NCBI GenBank assembly: GCA_903934275.1
Contig: CAIZNF010000021.1
Location: 1 to 12,258, forward strand
Length of the DNA stretch: 12,258 bases
Reading direction: 5' to 3'
Source: an uncultured Nitrosomonadales bacterium
GTDB taxonomy: Bacteria > Pseudomonadota > Gammaproteobacteria > Burkholderiales > Gallionellaceae
Below the pieces are notes generated by a model, which was not told the origin of the DNA, did not search any database, and worked only from the letters and a program-made list of their open reading frames with translations. The translations under genes and the position numbers were made by a program. Of the stretch, positions 1 to 8,440 are shown piece by piece (the first letter of the stretch is position 1; every line of letters starts with the position of its first letter).

Positions 1-25
1 CTCGAAATGACAATCCTTTTTGGCT

Positions 26-72
26 GTTCGCCAAAGGCGAACCTCATTTTCCCGGCGCAGTCTGGAAAAATG
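26..72. repeat. Two adjacent hairpins upstream of thrS
   Basis: The first hairpin has a perfect 7-bp stem (GTTCGCC at 26-32, GGCGAAC at 36-42) with loop AAA. The second follows at once: CATTTTCC at 45-52 pairs with GGAAAAATG at 64-72 with one bulged base, around a GC-rich loop. The second resembles degenerate copies of the CATTCCCGC-type palindromes scattered in many proteobacterial genomes; this is from memory and could not be searched. A terminator for an upstream gene is possible, but no clean T-tract follows. No gene is supported in positions 1-215. Confidence 0.5.
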
Positions 73-81
73 CCTAGTATC

Positions 82-112
82 TTATCGGTTAAGTCTTTAC
101 ATTTCCCGATAA
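82..112. promoter_or_regulatory. Inverted repeat in the thrS upstream region
   Basis: A perfect 7-bp inverted repeat (TTATCGG at 82-88, CCGATAA at 106-112) encloses a 17-nt AT-rich spacer. It lies about 100 nt before the thrS start, so it could be a protein-binding site or a leader hairpin. The loop has no visible threonine-anticodon mimic of the kind used by the E. coli thrS translational operator, so that mechanism is not claimed. No convincing sigma-70 promoter was found here. Confidence 0.3.
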
Positions 113-177
113 AACTTGCACGCTTTTCAATTAAAAACAATAGGTTAGCGCACCATAAACTTCGAGCGCAAAACCGC

Positions 178-206
178 CTTTTTGGTTCCGGCTCGTCCGG
201 CTTAGG
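178..206 (+). repeat. Dispersed 28-nt repeat, copy 1 (carries the thrS RBS)
   Basis: The 28 nt at 179-206 match 10915-10942 at 27 of 28 positions, in the same plus-strand orientation. The core holds a small CCGG-CTCGT-CCGG stem-loop preceded by a T-run and followed by CTTAGG. In this copy the terminal AGG plus the next A (204-207) lies 8 nt before the thrS ATG and is its best Shine-Dalgarno sequence. The element therefore appears to contribute to thrS translation initiation. Confidence 0.6.
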
Positions 207-215
207 AATAGCAAT

Positions 216-2129
216 ATGCCAGTCATTACTTTGCCGGATGGTTCACAGCGCAGTTTTGCGCAACCTGTCACCGTCGCCGACGTTGCGCTCAGCATCGGCG
301 CGGGTTTGGCGCGCGCCGCGTTGGCGGGCAAGGTGGGCGGCAAGCTGGTCGATATCTCGCATTTGATGGAGCAGGATGCCGACTTGGCGATCATCACCGA
401 CAAGAATGTGGAGGGGATAGAAATCATCCGCCATTCCACCGCGCACTTGCTGGCCCATGCGGTGAAGGAGTTGTTTCCCGATGCGCAGGTGACCATCGGG
501 CCGGTTATCGAGAATGGTTTCTTTTACGATTTTTCTTACAAGCGCCCGTTTACGCCGGAAGACTTGGCGGCGATCGAGAAGCGCATGAATGAGATTGCCA
601 AACTTGATTTACCGGTGGCGCGCCGCGTGCTGCCGCGCGACGAGGCGGTGGCGTATTTCAAGCATATCGGCGAGCACTACAAGGCCGAGATTATCGAGTC
701 GATCCCGGCGGATCAGGATGTTTCGCTATACAGCGAAGGCGAGTTTACCGACCTGTGCCGCGGCCCGCACGTGCCGTCCACCGGCAAGTTGAAAGCCTTC
801 AAGCTGATGAAGCTGGCCGGTGCGTACTGGCGCGGCGATTCGAATAACGAGATGTTGCAGCGCATTTATGGCACGGCTTGGGCGAAGAAAGAAGAGCTGG
901 AAGCCTATTTGCATCAACTCGAAGAAGCCGAGAAGCGCGATCACCGCAAGCTGGGCAAACAACTGGAATTGTTTCATATGCAGGATTCGTCACCCGGCAT
1001 GGTGTTCTGGCATCCCAAGGGTTGGACGCTGTGGCAGGAAGTCGAGCAGTACATGCGCCGCAAGTTCCGCGAGCACGATTATCAGGAAGTGCGCACGCCG
1101 ACCATTATGGATCGCACCCTGTGGGAGAAATCCGGTCACTGGGAAAACTACCATGACAACATGTTCACCACCTGTTCGGAGAATCGCGATTACGCGGTGA
1201 AACCGATGAATTGCCCCGGTCATGTGCAGATTTACAATCACGGCCTGCACAGCTACCGCGACCTGCCGCTGCGCTTGGCGGAGTTCGGCTCTTGCCACCG
1301 CAACGAGACTTCCGGTTCGCTGCACGGCCTGATGCGGGTACGCGGCTTCACGCAGGACGATGCGCATATTTTTTGCACCGAAAATCAGGTGCAGCCAGAG
1401 GTGTCGCGTTTTATTGTGATGCTGAACGAGGTATACGGGGACTTCGGTTTCAGCGAAGTGCTGGTCAAATTGTCCACGCGTCCCGACAAGCGGGTCGGCT
1501 CCGATGAAACCTGGGATAAAGCCGAATCTGGTTTGGCAGCGGCGTTGCAGCAAAACGGTCTGGCTTATGATGTTCAGCCTGGCGAGGGCGCGTTCTACGG
1601 CCCCAAGGTTGAATTCACGCTGAAAGACAGTCTTGGCCGTCTGTGGCAATGCGGTACGATCCAGCTAGATTTCAATCTGCCGGTGCGTCTGGATGCGGAA
1701 TTTGTGGATGAAGATAACAGCCGCAAACCCCCGGTGATGCTGCATCGCGCCATTCTCGGTTCGATGGAACGCTTCATCGGCATTCTGATCGAGCATCATG
1801 CCGGCGCGTTCCCGCTATGGCTGGCACCGATACAGGCAGTGGTGATGAATATCTCCCAGGCACAGGAAGAATATGCGACGCAAGTTGCGCAATCACTGCG
1901 CGATACTGGGTTGCGTGTGCAACTTGATTTGCGCAACGAGAAGATTACCTATAAAATACGCGAACATAGCTTACAGAAATTACCTTATCAACTGATTATC
2001 GGCGATAAGGAGGTGGCTGGAAAATTGGTGGCCGTGCGTGCCCGCAGTGGTGAAGATCTCGGACAGATGACGTTGGAAGATTTGCTTCAGCGTTTTAACT
2101 CCGAAATCAAGGCGGGTAGCACGGCTTAG
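216..2129 (+). CDS. thrS: Threonine--tRNA ligase
   Basis: Class II aminoacyl-tRNA synthetase that activates threonine with ATP and charges tRNA-Thr in the cytoplasm. The 637-aa product is full length (E. coli 642). In order it has an N-terminal TGS domain (about 1-62), an editing domain with the HxxxH (H73, H77) and C181/H185 motif that clears Ser-tRNA-Thr, the class II catalytic core (about 245-530), and the C-terminal anticodon-binding domain (about 535-637). The catalytic zinc ligands C333, H384 and H510 are all present, as is motif 3 around LGSMERF. The ATG is preceded by AGGA with 8-nt spacing. It is first in the thrS-infC-rpmI-rplT-pheST-ihfA cluster, and a 99-nt gap without an obvious terminator separates it from infC. 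Confidence 0.98.
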   Translation: MPVITLPDGSQRSFAQPVTVADVALSIGAGLARAALAGKVGGKLVDISHLMEQDADLAIITDKNVEGIEIIRHSTAHLLAHAVKELFPDAQVTIGPVIENGFFYDFSYKRPFTPEDLAAIEKRMNEIAKLDLPVARRVLPRDEAVAYFKHIGEHYKAEIIESIPADQDVSLYSEGEFTDLCRGPHVPSTGKLKAFKLMKLAGAYWRGDSNNEMLQRIYGTAWAKKEELEAYLHQLEEAEKRDHRKLGKQLELFHMQDSSPGMVFWHPKGWTLWQEVEQYMRRKFREHDYQEVRTPTIMDRTLWEKSGHWENYHDNMFTTCSENRDYAVKPMNCPGHVQIYNHGLHSYRDLPLRLAEFGSCHRNETSGSLHGLMRVRGFTQDDAHIFCTENQVQPEVSRFIVMLNEVYGDFGFSEVLVKLSTRPDKRVGSDETWDKAESGLAAALQQNGLAYDVQPGEGAFYGPKVEFTLKDSLGRLWQCGTIQLDFNLPVRLDAEFVDEDNSRKPPVMLHRAILGSMERFIGILIEHHAGAFPLWLAPIQAVVMNISQAQEEYATQVAQSLRDTGLRVQLDLRNEKITYKIREHSLQKLPYQLIIGDKEVAGKLVAVRARSGEDLGQMTLEDLLQRFNSEIKAGSTA

Positions 2130-2216
2130 TATTGGGTGTATTTAGAACTTCAAAACTGCAAGCCAGACATGGCGCGATGAGGTTTTGATTTATAGATATT
2201 CCCAATTTGTTTAAGT

Positions 2217-2231
2217 GGAGATATTGCAATA
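2217..2231 (+). promoter_or_regulatory. infC ribosome-binding site and AUA start
   Basis: GGAG at 2217-2220 is the only good Shine-Dalgarno here. Eight nucleotides downstream, in frame with IF3, is ATA at 2229-2231. The in-frame ATT at 2223 is only 2 nt from GGAG, too close to be used, and the first in-frame ATG at 2262 lies inside the conserved N-terminus and has no RBS. This placement decides the infC start. Confidence 0.7.
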
Positions 2232-2753
2232 GCACAAGATAAATCGCAGCGCATCAATGAGATGATTACCGCACCGCAAGTGCGGCTGATTGGTGTAGAA
2301 AAAGAGCCCCTCGGGATTGTTGTCATCGCGGAAGCATTGCGTTTGGCGAATGAAGCAGAGTTGGATTTGGTCGAGATTTCGCCGTTGGCGGATCCGCCGG
2401 TATGCCGCATCATGGACATCGGCAAATTCAAATATGCCGAAAGCAAGAAGCAGCACGAGGCCAAGCTCAAGCAGAAGCAGGTGCAGATCAAGGAAATCAA
2501 GTTTCGCCCGGGTACGGACGAAGGCGATTACAACATCAAACTGCGCAATTTGATCAAATTTCTTGAAGACGGCAACAAAACCAAAATCACGTTGCGCTTT
2601 CGCGGTCGCGAAATGGCTCACCAGGAAATCGGTATGCGTTTGATTCAACGCGTCAGGGATGATTTGGAAGAGCACAGCGTGGTCGAGCAGTTTCCCAAGA
2701 TGGAAGGCCGGCAGATGGTGATGGTGTTGTCACCGAAAGCTAAGAAGAAATAA
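2229..2753 (+). CDS. infC: Translation initiation factor IF-3, rare AUA start
   Basis: IF3 binds the 30S subunit, prevents premature 50S joining, and checks the start codon and initiator tRNA. The product is 174 aa from the ATA at 2229. The N-domain carries QRINEMI and VCRIMD, a lysine-rich linker follows, and the C-domain carries [14 protein letters not shown] and [13 protein letters not shown], both IF3 signatures. An ATG start at 2262 would delete the conserved beginning ([10 protein letters not shown]). Bacterial infC genes typically start with AUU or another near-cognate codon that IF3 itself discriminates against, giving negative autoregulation; this is known for E. coli and inferred here. 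It lies between thrS and rpmI as in other proteobacteria. Confidence 0.95.
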   Translation: MAQDKSQRINEMITAPQVRLIGVEKEPLGIVVIAEALRLANEAELDLVEISPLADPPVCRIMDIGKFKYAESKKQHEAKLKQKQVQIKEIKFRPGTDEGDYNIKLRNLIKFLEDGNKTKITLRFRGREMAHQEIGMRLIQRVRDDLEEHSVVEQFPKMEGRQMVMVLSPKAKKK

Positions 2754-2768
2754 GTACGAGGTGCACCC

Positions 2769-2886
2769 AATTCGCTTTTGCGGGATTAAGCGCAAGGAGC
2801 CGCGCAGCGAATGACAAGGCATATCGTTATAGATAGACGAAGAATAAGCGAGCATGCGACGCGGCGATTCGCCCGCAAAACGAATT
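2769..2886. repeat. 118-nt element bounded by 15-bp inverted repeats
   Basis: The left arm AATTCG + TTTTGCGGG (2769-2784, with one bulged C at 2775) pairs with CCCGCAAAA + CGAATT (2872-2886), giving 15 bp. Nested inside is a perfect 6-bp stem, GCCGCG (2799-2804) with CGCGGC (2860-2865). A local TTGCG/CGCAA hairpin (2779-2795) is an alternative fold. No reading frame fits the element. It sits 16 nt after the infC stop and about 127 nt before rpmI. It may be a MITE or REP-like insertion, or a structured part of the infC-rpmI leader; the sequence alone does not decide. Confidence 0.6.
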
Positions 2887-2948
2887 TAATTGTTTCGACA
2901 GCAAGGGGATGGTCGAGGTGATGCAGTAAACAGTTCCCCGATAAAAAG

Positions 2949-3008
2949 TGGTGTATGGGTCATCAAGTTTTTCCATCCGGAAAACACCTCGCACCATAAC
3001 TTAAGGAG
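2949..3008 (+). promoter_or_regulatory. Foldable rpmI leader, possible L20 autoregulatory site
   Basis: A perfect hairpin TTTTCC-ATCC-GGAAAA (2969-2984) lies just before rpmI. The upstream GGTGT (2950-2954) can pair with ACACC (2984-2988), while TGGTG (2949-2953) can pair with CACCA (2992-2996), so two alternative outer stems compete. The rpmI Shine-Dalgarno AAGGAG is at 3003-3008. In E. coli, L20 represses rpmI-rplT by binding a folded leader in this same gap. Conserved position and foldability suggest an equivalent, but no L20-binding motif was verified. Confidence 0.4.
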
Positions 3009-3013
3009 TAGTT

Positions 3014-3211
3014 ATGCCTAAGATGAAAACCAAAAGCGGAGCGGCCAAGCGTTTCAAGATTCGCGCCGGTGGCAGCATCAAACGCTCACAAGCGTTCAAG
3101 CGCCATATCTTGACCAAAAAGACCACCAAAAACAAACGTCAGTTGCGCGGCATAACTGAAGTCCACGCAACCAATACAGCATCGGTTCGCGCCATGATGC
3201 CTTACGCATAA
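3014..3211 (+). CDS. rpmI: 50S ribosomal protein L35
   Basis: Small, very basic 65-aa protein of the large ribosomal subunit. The N-terminus [14 protein letters not shown] and the KRHILTKK segment are L35 hallmarks, and the length matches the family (about 65 aa). The ATG follows a strong AAGGAG with 5-nt spacing. The gene is followed 10 nt later by rplT, whose own Shine-Dalgarno overlaps the rpmI stop codon (TAAGGAG), so the two are probably translationally coupled. Confidence 0.97.
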   Translation: MPKMKTKSGAAKRFKIRAGGSIKRSQAFKRHILTKKTTKNKRQLRGITEVHATNTASVRAMMPYA

Positions 3212-3221
3212 GGAGTAGACC

Positions 3222-3581
3222 ATGCCAAGAGTAAAACGTGGAGTAACAGCACGCGCCAGCCATAAAAAAATATTGGCGCTAGCCAAGGGTTATCGCGGTC
3301 GCCGCAAGAACGTTTACCGTGTCGCCAAGCAGGCGGTGATGAAAGCCGGACAATATTCTTATCGTGATCGCCGCCAGAAAAAGCGCCAATTCCGTACCTT
3401 GTGGATCGCGCGTATCAATGCGGCTGCGCGTGAGCAAGGTCTGAGCTACAGCGTGTTCATGAACGGCCTGAAGAAGGCGGATATTCAGGTTGACCGCAAG
3501 GTGTTGTCGGACATAGCCGTGTTCGATAAGCCCGCGTTTGCGCAATTCGTGGCGCAAGCTAAAGCCAGCCTCGGCGTTTAA
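3222..3581 (+). CDS. rplT: 50S ribosomal protein L20
   Basis: Basic 119-aa protein needed for early assembly of the 50S subunit; it binds 23S rRNA and in several bacteria represses its own operon. The sequence is typical from the start ([18 protein letters not shown], then [10 protein letters not shown]) through [19 protein letters not shown] and the end FAQFVAQAK. The start is set by AAGGAG overlapping the rpmI stop. An intrinsic terminator follows 37 nt after the stop. Confidence 0.98.
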   Translation: MPRVKRGVTARASHKKILALAKGYRGRRKNVYRVAKQAVMKAGQYSYRDRRQKKRQFRTLWIARINAAAREQGLSYSVFMNGLKKADIQVDRKVLSDIAVFDKPAFAQFVAQAKASLGV

Positions 3582-3603
3582 GCCAAGCCTCGCGGTTTAT
3601 TGA

Positions 3604-4647
<1,044 letters not shown>

Positions 4648-4657
4648 TGACACAGTT

Positions 4658-7039
4658 ATGAAATTTTCCGAGAATTGGTTAAGAGCCTGGGTCAATCCTG
4701 ATTTATCCAGTGAAGCATTAGGGCATGTGCTGACCATGGCTGGCCTGGAAGTCGAAGCACTGGAGGCGGTCGCGCCTGAGTTTAATAATGTGGTCGTGGC
4801 CGAAGTGCTGGAAGTGGTCAAGCATCCCAATGCAGATCGATTGAACCTGTGCCAGGTGAACGTAGGGGAAGCGAGCCCCCTGACCATTGTCTGCGGCGCG
4901 GCGAATGTCGCAGTGGGCGTGAAAGTGCCGTGCGCGCGTATTGGTGCGGTGCTGCCCGGCGACTTTGTTATCAAGCAGGCCAAAGTGCGCAACGTCGAAT
5001 CGTTCGGTATGTTGTGTTCTGCAAAAGAACTGGGCTTGGCTGAAGAAAGCCAAGGGCTGTGGCTGCTACCGAGTGATGCGCCGACAGGCGAGACGCTGCG
5101 CAATTATCTCGACTTAGACGACAAAGTATTCACGCTGAAGCTCACTCCAAACCGCAGCGATTGCTCCGGCATGGTTGGCATAGCACGCGAGGTCGCGGCG
5201 CTGACCGGCGGCACTCTCAAGCTATTGGATATTCAAATTCAGCACGTTACTTTGCCCGAGCAATTGCCGATATATGTGACCGATGCTCAGGCCTGCCCGC
5301 TGTATTGCGGCCGTATGGTGCGCGGCGTGAATGCCGCCGCTTCTACACCGGCCTGGATGCTGCGCCGTCTGGAACGTGGCGGTTTGCGTGGCATCAGCGT
5401 GGTGGTGGATATCACTAACTACGTGATGCTGGAAATGGGCCAGCCGTTGCACGCCTTTGATCTGGCGCAATTGTCCGGCGGCATTACGGTGCGCAGGGCG
5501 CGCAACGGCGAAGAGCTGATCTTGCTCAACGGGCAGGCGGTGAAGCTGGAAGAGGAGGTACTGGTCATCGCCGACGATGCGCGAGTACTGGCGTTGGCGG
5601 GCATCATGGGGGGGCAGGGCAGCGGCGTGGAAACAGCCACGCGGGATGTGTTTCTGGAGAGCGCATTTTTTCATCCCGATGCGATATCCGGCAAGGCGCG
5701 CCGTTTCGGTTTGGCGACCGATTCTTCATTCCGCTTCGAGCGCGGCGTGGATTTTGCGGCGACGCGCCAGGCGCTGGAGCGCGCCACGCAACTGCTGCTG
5801 GAGATATGCGGCGGCAGCGCTGGGGCAATAAACGAGGCGAGGGGCCAAATGCCCGCACGCGAGGCGATTACGTTGCGCCGCTCACGCCTTGTGAGAGTGT
5901 TGGGCGTTAAGTTGGACAACGACCAAATTACAGCATTGCTGCGGCGGTTGCAATTTAGCTTTAGAGCTGAAACTTTAGTTGATTTTACAACCCAAGACAA
6001 TTGTTACTATGTAACACCGCCGAGCTTCCGTTTCGATCTGTCGATCGAGGCCGACCTGATCGAGGAGCTGGCGCGCCTGCATGGTTACGACAACATACCC
6101 GCACTCGCCCCGCAAGCAGCGCTGACCATGCTGCCGCACAGTGAGCTGCAACGCCCGCTGGCACGTATCCAGCAGATGCTCGTGGTGCGTGATTATCAGG
6201 AAATCGTCAGCTATGCATTTGTTGACGAACAAGTTGAACGTGAATTATGTGGCAACGACAAAGCTGTTGCGCTGCAAAACCCGATTGCCAGCAATCTGGC
6301 AGTGATGCGCAGCAGCTTGATCGGTGGGCTGATGGGCGCGCTGCGCTTCAACCTGAACCGCAATCAAGCGCGGGTGCGCCTGTTCGAAACCGGCGCATGT
6401 TTTGCCAAAGTGGATGGCAAGTATGTGCAAAGCCAGCGATTGTCCGCTTTGGCCTACGGCGCAATCCAACCCGAGCAATGGGGCATAGCCGCCAAGCTGG
6501 CTGACTTTTACGATGTGAAAGCGGATGTCGAAGCCTTGTTCGCGCCACAAGTGCTGCGCTTTGTTGCGGCAACCCACCCGGCCTTGCACCCCGGACGTTC
6601 TGCGCAGATTTTTTGCGGCGAGCAGATGGTCGGTTGGATCGGCGAACTGCATCCTCAGTGGCAGCAACAATACGACATGGCGCAGGCCGCCTTATGGTTT
6701 GAAGTTGAGGTCGATGCACTGGTCCAGGCGGCAGTTCCGCGTATGAGCGGAATCGCCAAATTTTTGCCGGTGCGGCGTGACTTGGCGGTACTGGTGGATG
6801 AGGTGGTTGTCTTGCAGACTTTGCTGAATGCCATGCAGCAGGCAACCGTGCCTTATGTGCAAGAAATTGCACTGTTTGACGTGTATCGCGGCAAAGGTGT
6901 AGAGCAAGGCAAAAAAAGCCTTGCATTCCGTGTGTTATTGCAAGATACTCAAAAAACACTCACAGATTCTGAAATTGAAACAAGCATCGCGCTTTTGGTG
7001 GACGTAATGCAAAAGCTTGGTGCGCAATTGCGTATGTAA
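4658..7039 (+). CDS. pheT: Phenylalanine--tRNA ligase beta subunit
   Basis: Beta subunit of PheRS, providing editing of Tyr-tRNA-Phe and tRNA binding. The product is 793 aa (E. coli 795). Rough domain order: EMAP-like tRNA-binding OB domain (about 40-150), B3/B4 editing domain (about 215-390), B5 domain (about 400-475), catalytic-like core (about 480-690), and C-terminal ferredoxin-fold anticodon-binding domain starting near FLPVRRDLAVLVDE and ending at KLGAQLRM. The ATG lies 10 nt after the pheS stop with no clear Shine-Dalgarno, suggesting reinitiation or coupling from pheS. Codons at about 5895-6010, inside B5, are markedly AT-richer than in the rest of the gene, but the frame stays open. 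Confidence 0.97.
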   Translation: MKFSENWLRAWVNPDLSSEALGHVLTMAGLEVEALEAVAPEFNNVVVAEVLEVVKHPNADRLNLCQVNVGEASPLTIVCGAANVAVGVKVPCARIGAVLPGDFVIKQAKVRNVESFGMLCSAKELGLAEESQGLWLLPSDAPTGETLRNYLDLDDKVFTLKLTPNRSDCSGMVGIAREVAALTGGTLKLLDIQIQHVTLPEQLPIYVTDAQACPLYCGRMVRGVNAAASTPAWMLRRLERGGLRGISVVVDITNYVMLEMGQPLHAFDLAQLSGGITVRRARNGEELILLNGQAVKLEEEVLVIADDARVLALAGIMGGQGSGVETATRDVFLESAFFHPDAISGKARRFGLATDSSFRFERGVDFAATRQALERATQLLLEICGGSAGAINEARGQMPAREAITLRRSRLVRVLGVKLDNDQITALLRRLQFSFRAETLVDFTTQDNCYYVTPPSFRFDLSIEADLIEELARLHGYDNIPALAPQAALTMLPHSELQRPLARIQQMLVVRDYQEIVSYAFVDEQVERELCGNDKAVALQNPIASNLAVMRSSLIGGLMGALRFNLNRNQARVRLFETGACFAKVDGKYVQSQRLSALAYGAIQPEQWGIAAKLADFYDVKADVEALFAPQVLRFVAATHPALHPGRSAQIFCGEQMVGWIGELHPQWQQQYDMAQAALWFEVEVDALVQAAVPRMSGIAKFLPVRRDLAVLVDEVVVLQTLLNAMQQATVPYVQEIALFDVYRGKGVEQGKKSLAFRVLLQDTQKTLTDSEIETSIALLVDVMQKLGAQLRM

Positions 7040-7048
7040 GGGAGAAAA

Positions 7049-7360
7049 ATGACAACAACATTAACAAAAGCCGAACTGTCAGACTTGCTGTTTGAAAAAG
7101 TAGGCCTCAACAAACGCGAAGCCAAGGATATGGTGGAAGCCTTCTTCGAAGAAATTCGTGTACAGCTGGAGAAAGGCGAGAGTGTGAAGTTATCCGGCTT
7201 CGGAAATTTTCAGCTGCGCGACAAACCGCAGCGCCCCGGACGCAATCCAAAGACCGGTGAAGAAATCCCGATTACCGCACGTCGTGTGGTGACATTTCAT
7301 CCCAGTCAAAAGCTGAAGACCATGGTGGAAAAGTCCTATCATGGAAAACCACAAGCCTAA
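7049..7360 (+). CDS. ihfA: Integration host factor subunit alpha
   Basis: Subunit of the IHF heterodimer, which binds specific sites in the minor groove and bends DNA sharply, acting in recombination, replication and transcription. The product is 103 aa, typical for the family. It shows the HU/IHF fold: dimerising helices ([16 protein letters not shown], then the EAFFEEI helix), [17 protein letters not shown], and the DNA-embracing arm with [12 protein letters not shown] followed by [13 protein letters not shown]. The ATG has a good GGGAG Shine-Dalgarno just after the pheT stop. The placement after pheT is the conserved proteobacterial one. The last 20 nt overlap the next gene. Confidence 0.97.
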   Translation: MTTTLTKAELSDLLFEKVGLNKREAKDMVEAFFEEIRVQLEKGESVKLSGFGNFQLRDKPQRPGRNPKTGEEIPITARRVVTFHPSQKLKTMVEKSYHGKPQA

Positions 7361-7703
7361 TTCTGAACTCGCACCGATTCCCGCCAAACGCTATTTTACC
7401 ATCGGTGAGGTAAGCGAATTATGCGGGGTCAAGGCGCATGTACTGCGTTACTGGGAGCAGGAGTTTACCCAGCTTAAACCGGTCAAGCGCAGCGGTAATC
7501 GCCGCTACTATCAGCACCATGAAGTGCTGCTGATCCGGCGTATCCGCGAGTTGTTGTACGAGCAGGGTTTTACCATCAGCGGTGCGCGTAACCGTTTGGA
7601 TAATTCAGGTGAAGTTGAACAAACTGCTGTGCCTGCGGCAGCGGTGGATGTTGCCGCGTTGCGTCACGAGATTCGCGAAGTTATTAAGTTGTTGAGCGCG
7701 TAA
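7341..7703 (+). CDS. MerR-family transcriptional regulator
   Basis: Predicted DNA-binding regulator of 120 aa. The winged helix-turn-helix spans about residues 18-86 ([14 protein letters not shown], then the [19 protein letters not shown] and [17 protein letters not shown] segments characteristic of MerR). After it comes only a short alanine-rich linker and one helix (about 104-119), so there is no effector domain. The single cysteine (C28) lies in the HTH, so a metal-thiolate sensor like MerR or CueR is unlikely. The gene overlaps ihfA by 20 nt in another frame and has only a weak RBS, suggesting translational coupling. A MerR gene after ihfA is common in betaproteobacteria, but its targets are unknown to me. 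Confidence 0.93.
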   Translation: MENHKPNSELAPIPAKRYFTIGEVSELCGVKAHVLRYWEQEFTQLKPVKRSGNRRYYQHHEVLLIRRIRELLYEQGFTISGARNRLDNSGEVEQTAVPAAAVDVAALRHEIREVIKLLSA

Positions 7704-7719
7704 TTCTATTTTCAACACA

Positions 7720-7794
7720 AATAATCGATCATTGTAGGGGGGCATTCCATGCACCAACAGTAATGGTGTACGGAATGCATCCCGCATGATTATT
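7720..7794. repeat. 75-nt imperfect palindrome between convergent genes
   Basis: Nested pairings are visible: AATAATC (7720-7726) with GATTATT (7788-7794); GGG (7739-7741) with CCC (7781-7783); GCATTCC (7742-7748) with GGAATGC (7772-7778); and CACCA (7752-7756) with TGGTG (7764-7768), with one A:C mismatch and one G:U in the join and loop ACAGTAA. It lies between the merR and cyclic-nucleotide-protein stop codons, where it could terminate or stabilise both transcripts, although long T-tracts are lacking. It also resembles the dispersed GTAGGGTGC-type palindromes of proteobacteria (from memory). No tRNA is present in 7704-7799. Confidence 0.65.
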
Positions 7795-7799
7795 GATTT

Positions 7800-8285
7800 T
7801 CAGTAGCCGCCGCTAGTACGGTAAATGTAATTGCTCAACTCTGCCGATTTGGCGTTCATGCTTCGCACAATGCCATGCACATAACGCACTATACCGCGCA
7901 TCACTTTGTACTCAATCATCGGATGTGAATCAATCAGTGTTTCGAATTTGGCTCTTGGCAAACTCAACACTTTGGCATCACCCTTCGCGAAAAGTGTTGC
8001 GCTGTGCTGCGAAGTCGCTCCACCCACAAAGGTGATGATGCCAGCCAAATCACCCGGTTTAAGTACATAAATTGAGGCTTCTCCCTCGCTGCTTTGAATC
8101 TTTACCTGTATCTCGCCTTGCGCGAGAATGTACAAGTGGTCCGGTTGGTGATCGCCTGGCTCAACGATCACCTCGCCCGCTTTGTAGCTCTGAACTTTAA
8201 ATAATTCTGCGATAATTTCCAGTTCGGTATCGCCCAATTCTTCGCCAATCGGTGAGGTGCGCAGCGTATCTGTCACTAGTGACAT
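7800..8285 (-). CDS. Cyclic nucleotide-binding-like domain protein
   Basis: A stand-alone CRP-type beta-barrel sensor domain, 161 aa, with no helix-turn-helix or other effector domain. The barrel spans about residues 20-120 (YKAGEVIVEPGD, HLYILAQGEIQV, KPGDLAGI), followed by a helical tail ending RTSGGY. In the phosphate-binding cassette the canonical GE is GD (G78-D79), and the arginine that contacts the cyclic phosphate in CRP is a histidine (H94, in QHSAT). Cyclic nucleotide binding may therefore be altered or lost. There is no signal peptide, so it is probably cytosolic. The ATG follows a strong AAAGGAG Shine-Dalgarno. It lies 257 bp downstream of lolD on the same strand and converges with merR. 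Function unknown. Confidence 0.88.
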   Translation of the reverse strand: MSLVTDTLRTSPIGEELGDTELEIIAELFKVQSYKAGEVIVEPGDHQPDHLYILAQGEIQVKIQSSEGEASIYVLKPGDLAGIITFVGGATSQHSATLFAKGDAKVLSLPRAKFETLIDSHPMIEYKVMRGIVRYVHGIVRSMNAKSAELSNYIYRTSGGY

Positions 8286-8440
8286 TTCATTCTCCTTTCG
8301 CGTATTAATTCAAATTTGTCATGGTACTGCCCGCATATATTACCTGATTCGCGTTGGCATGGGTTGTGGCGTTCAGGCTCTTGTGATTCATATTCTTCGC
8401 ATTTTTCGAGTAGAACTTGACAGGCGGCGAAGCGACGGCC

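Noticed and set aside
96..145. A sigma-70 promoter for thrS (TTTACA, TTGCAC, GATAAA, AACAAT)
   Set aside because: No -35 and -10 pair has acceptable spacing; the hexamers are each only partial matches.
990..1649. A 219-aa minus-strand open frame within thrS
   Set aside because: It is antisense to a fully conserved ThrRS frame, has no recognisable family features, and is explained by the codon bias of thrS.
149..3003. Shared CGCACCATAACTT-like string before thrS (149-162) and before rpmI (2990-3003)
   Set aside because: The match is short with an indel and no symmetrical structure; it is not enough to propose a common operator.
7704..7799. A tRNA gene downstream of merR
   Set aside because: The strong fold is a simple nested palindrome. 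There is no D-arm, T-loop GTTCRA or acceptor/CCA arrangement.
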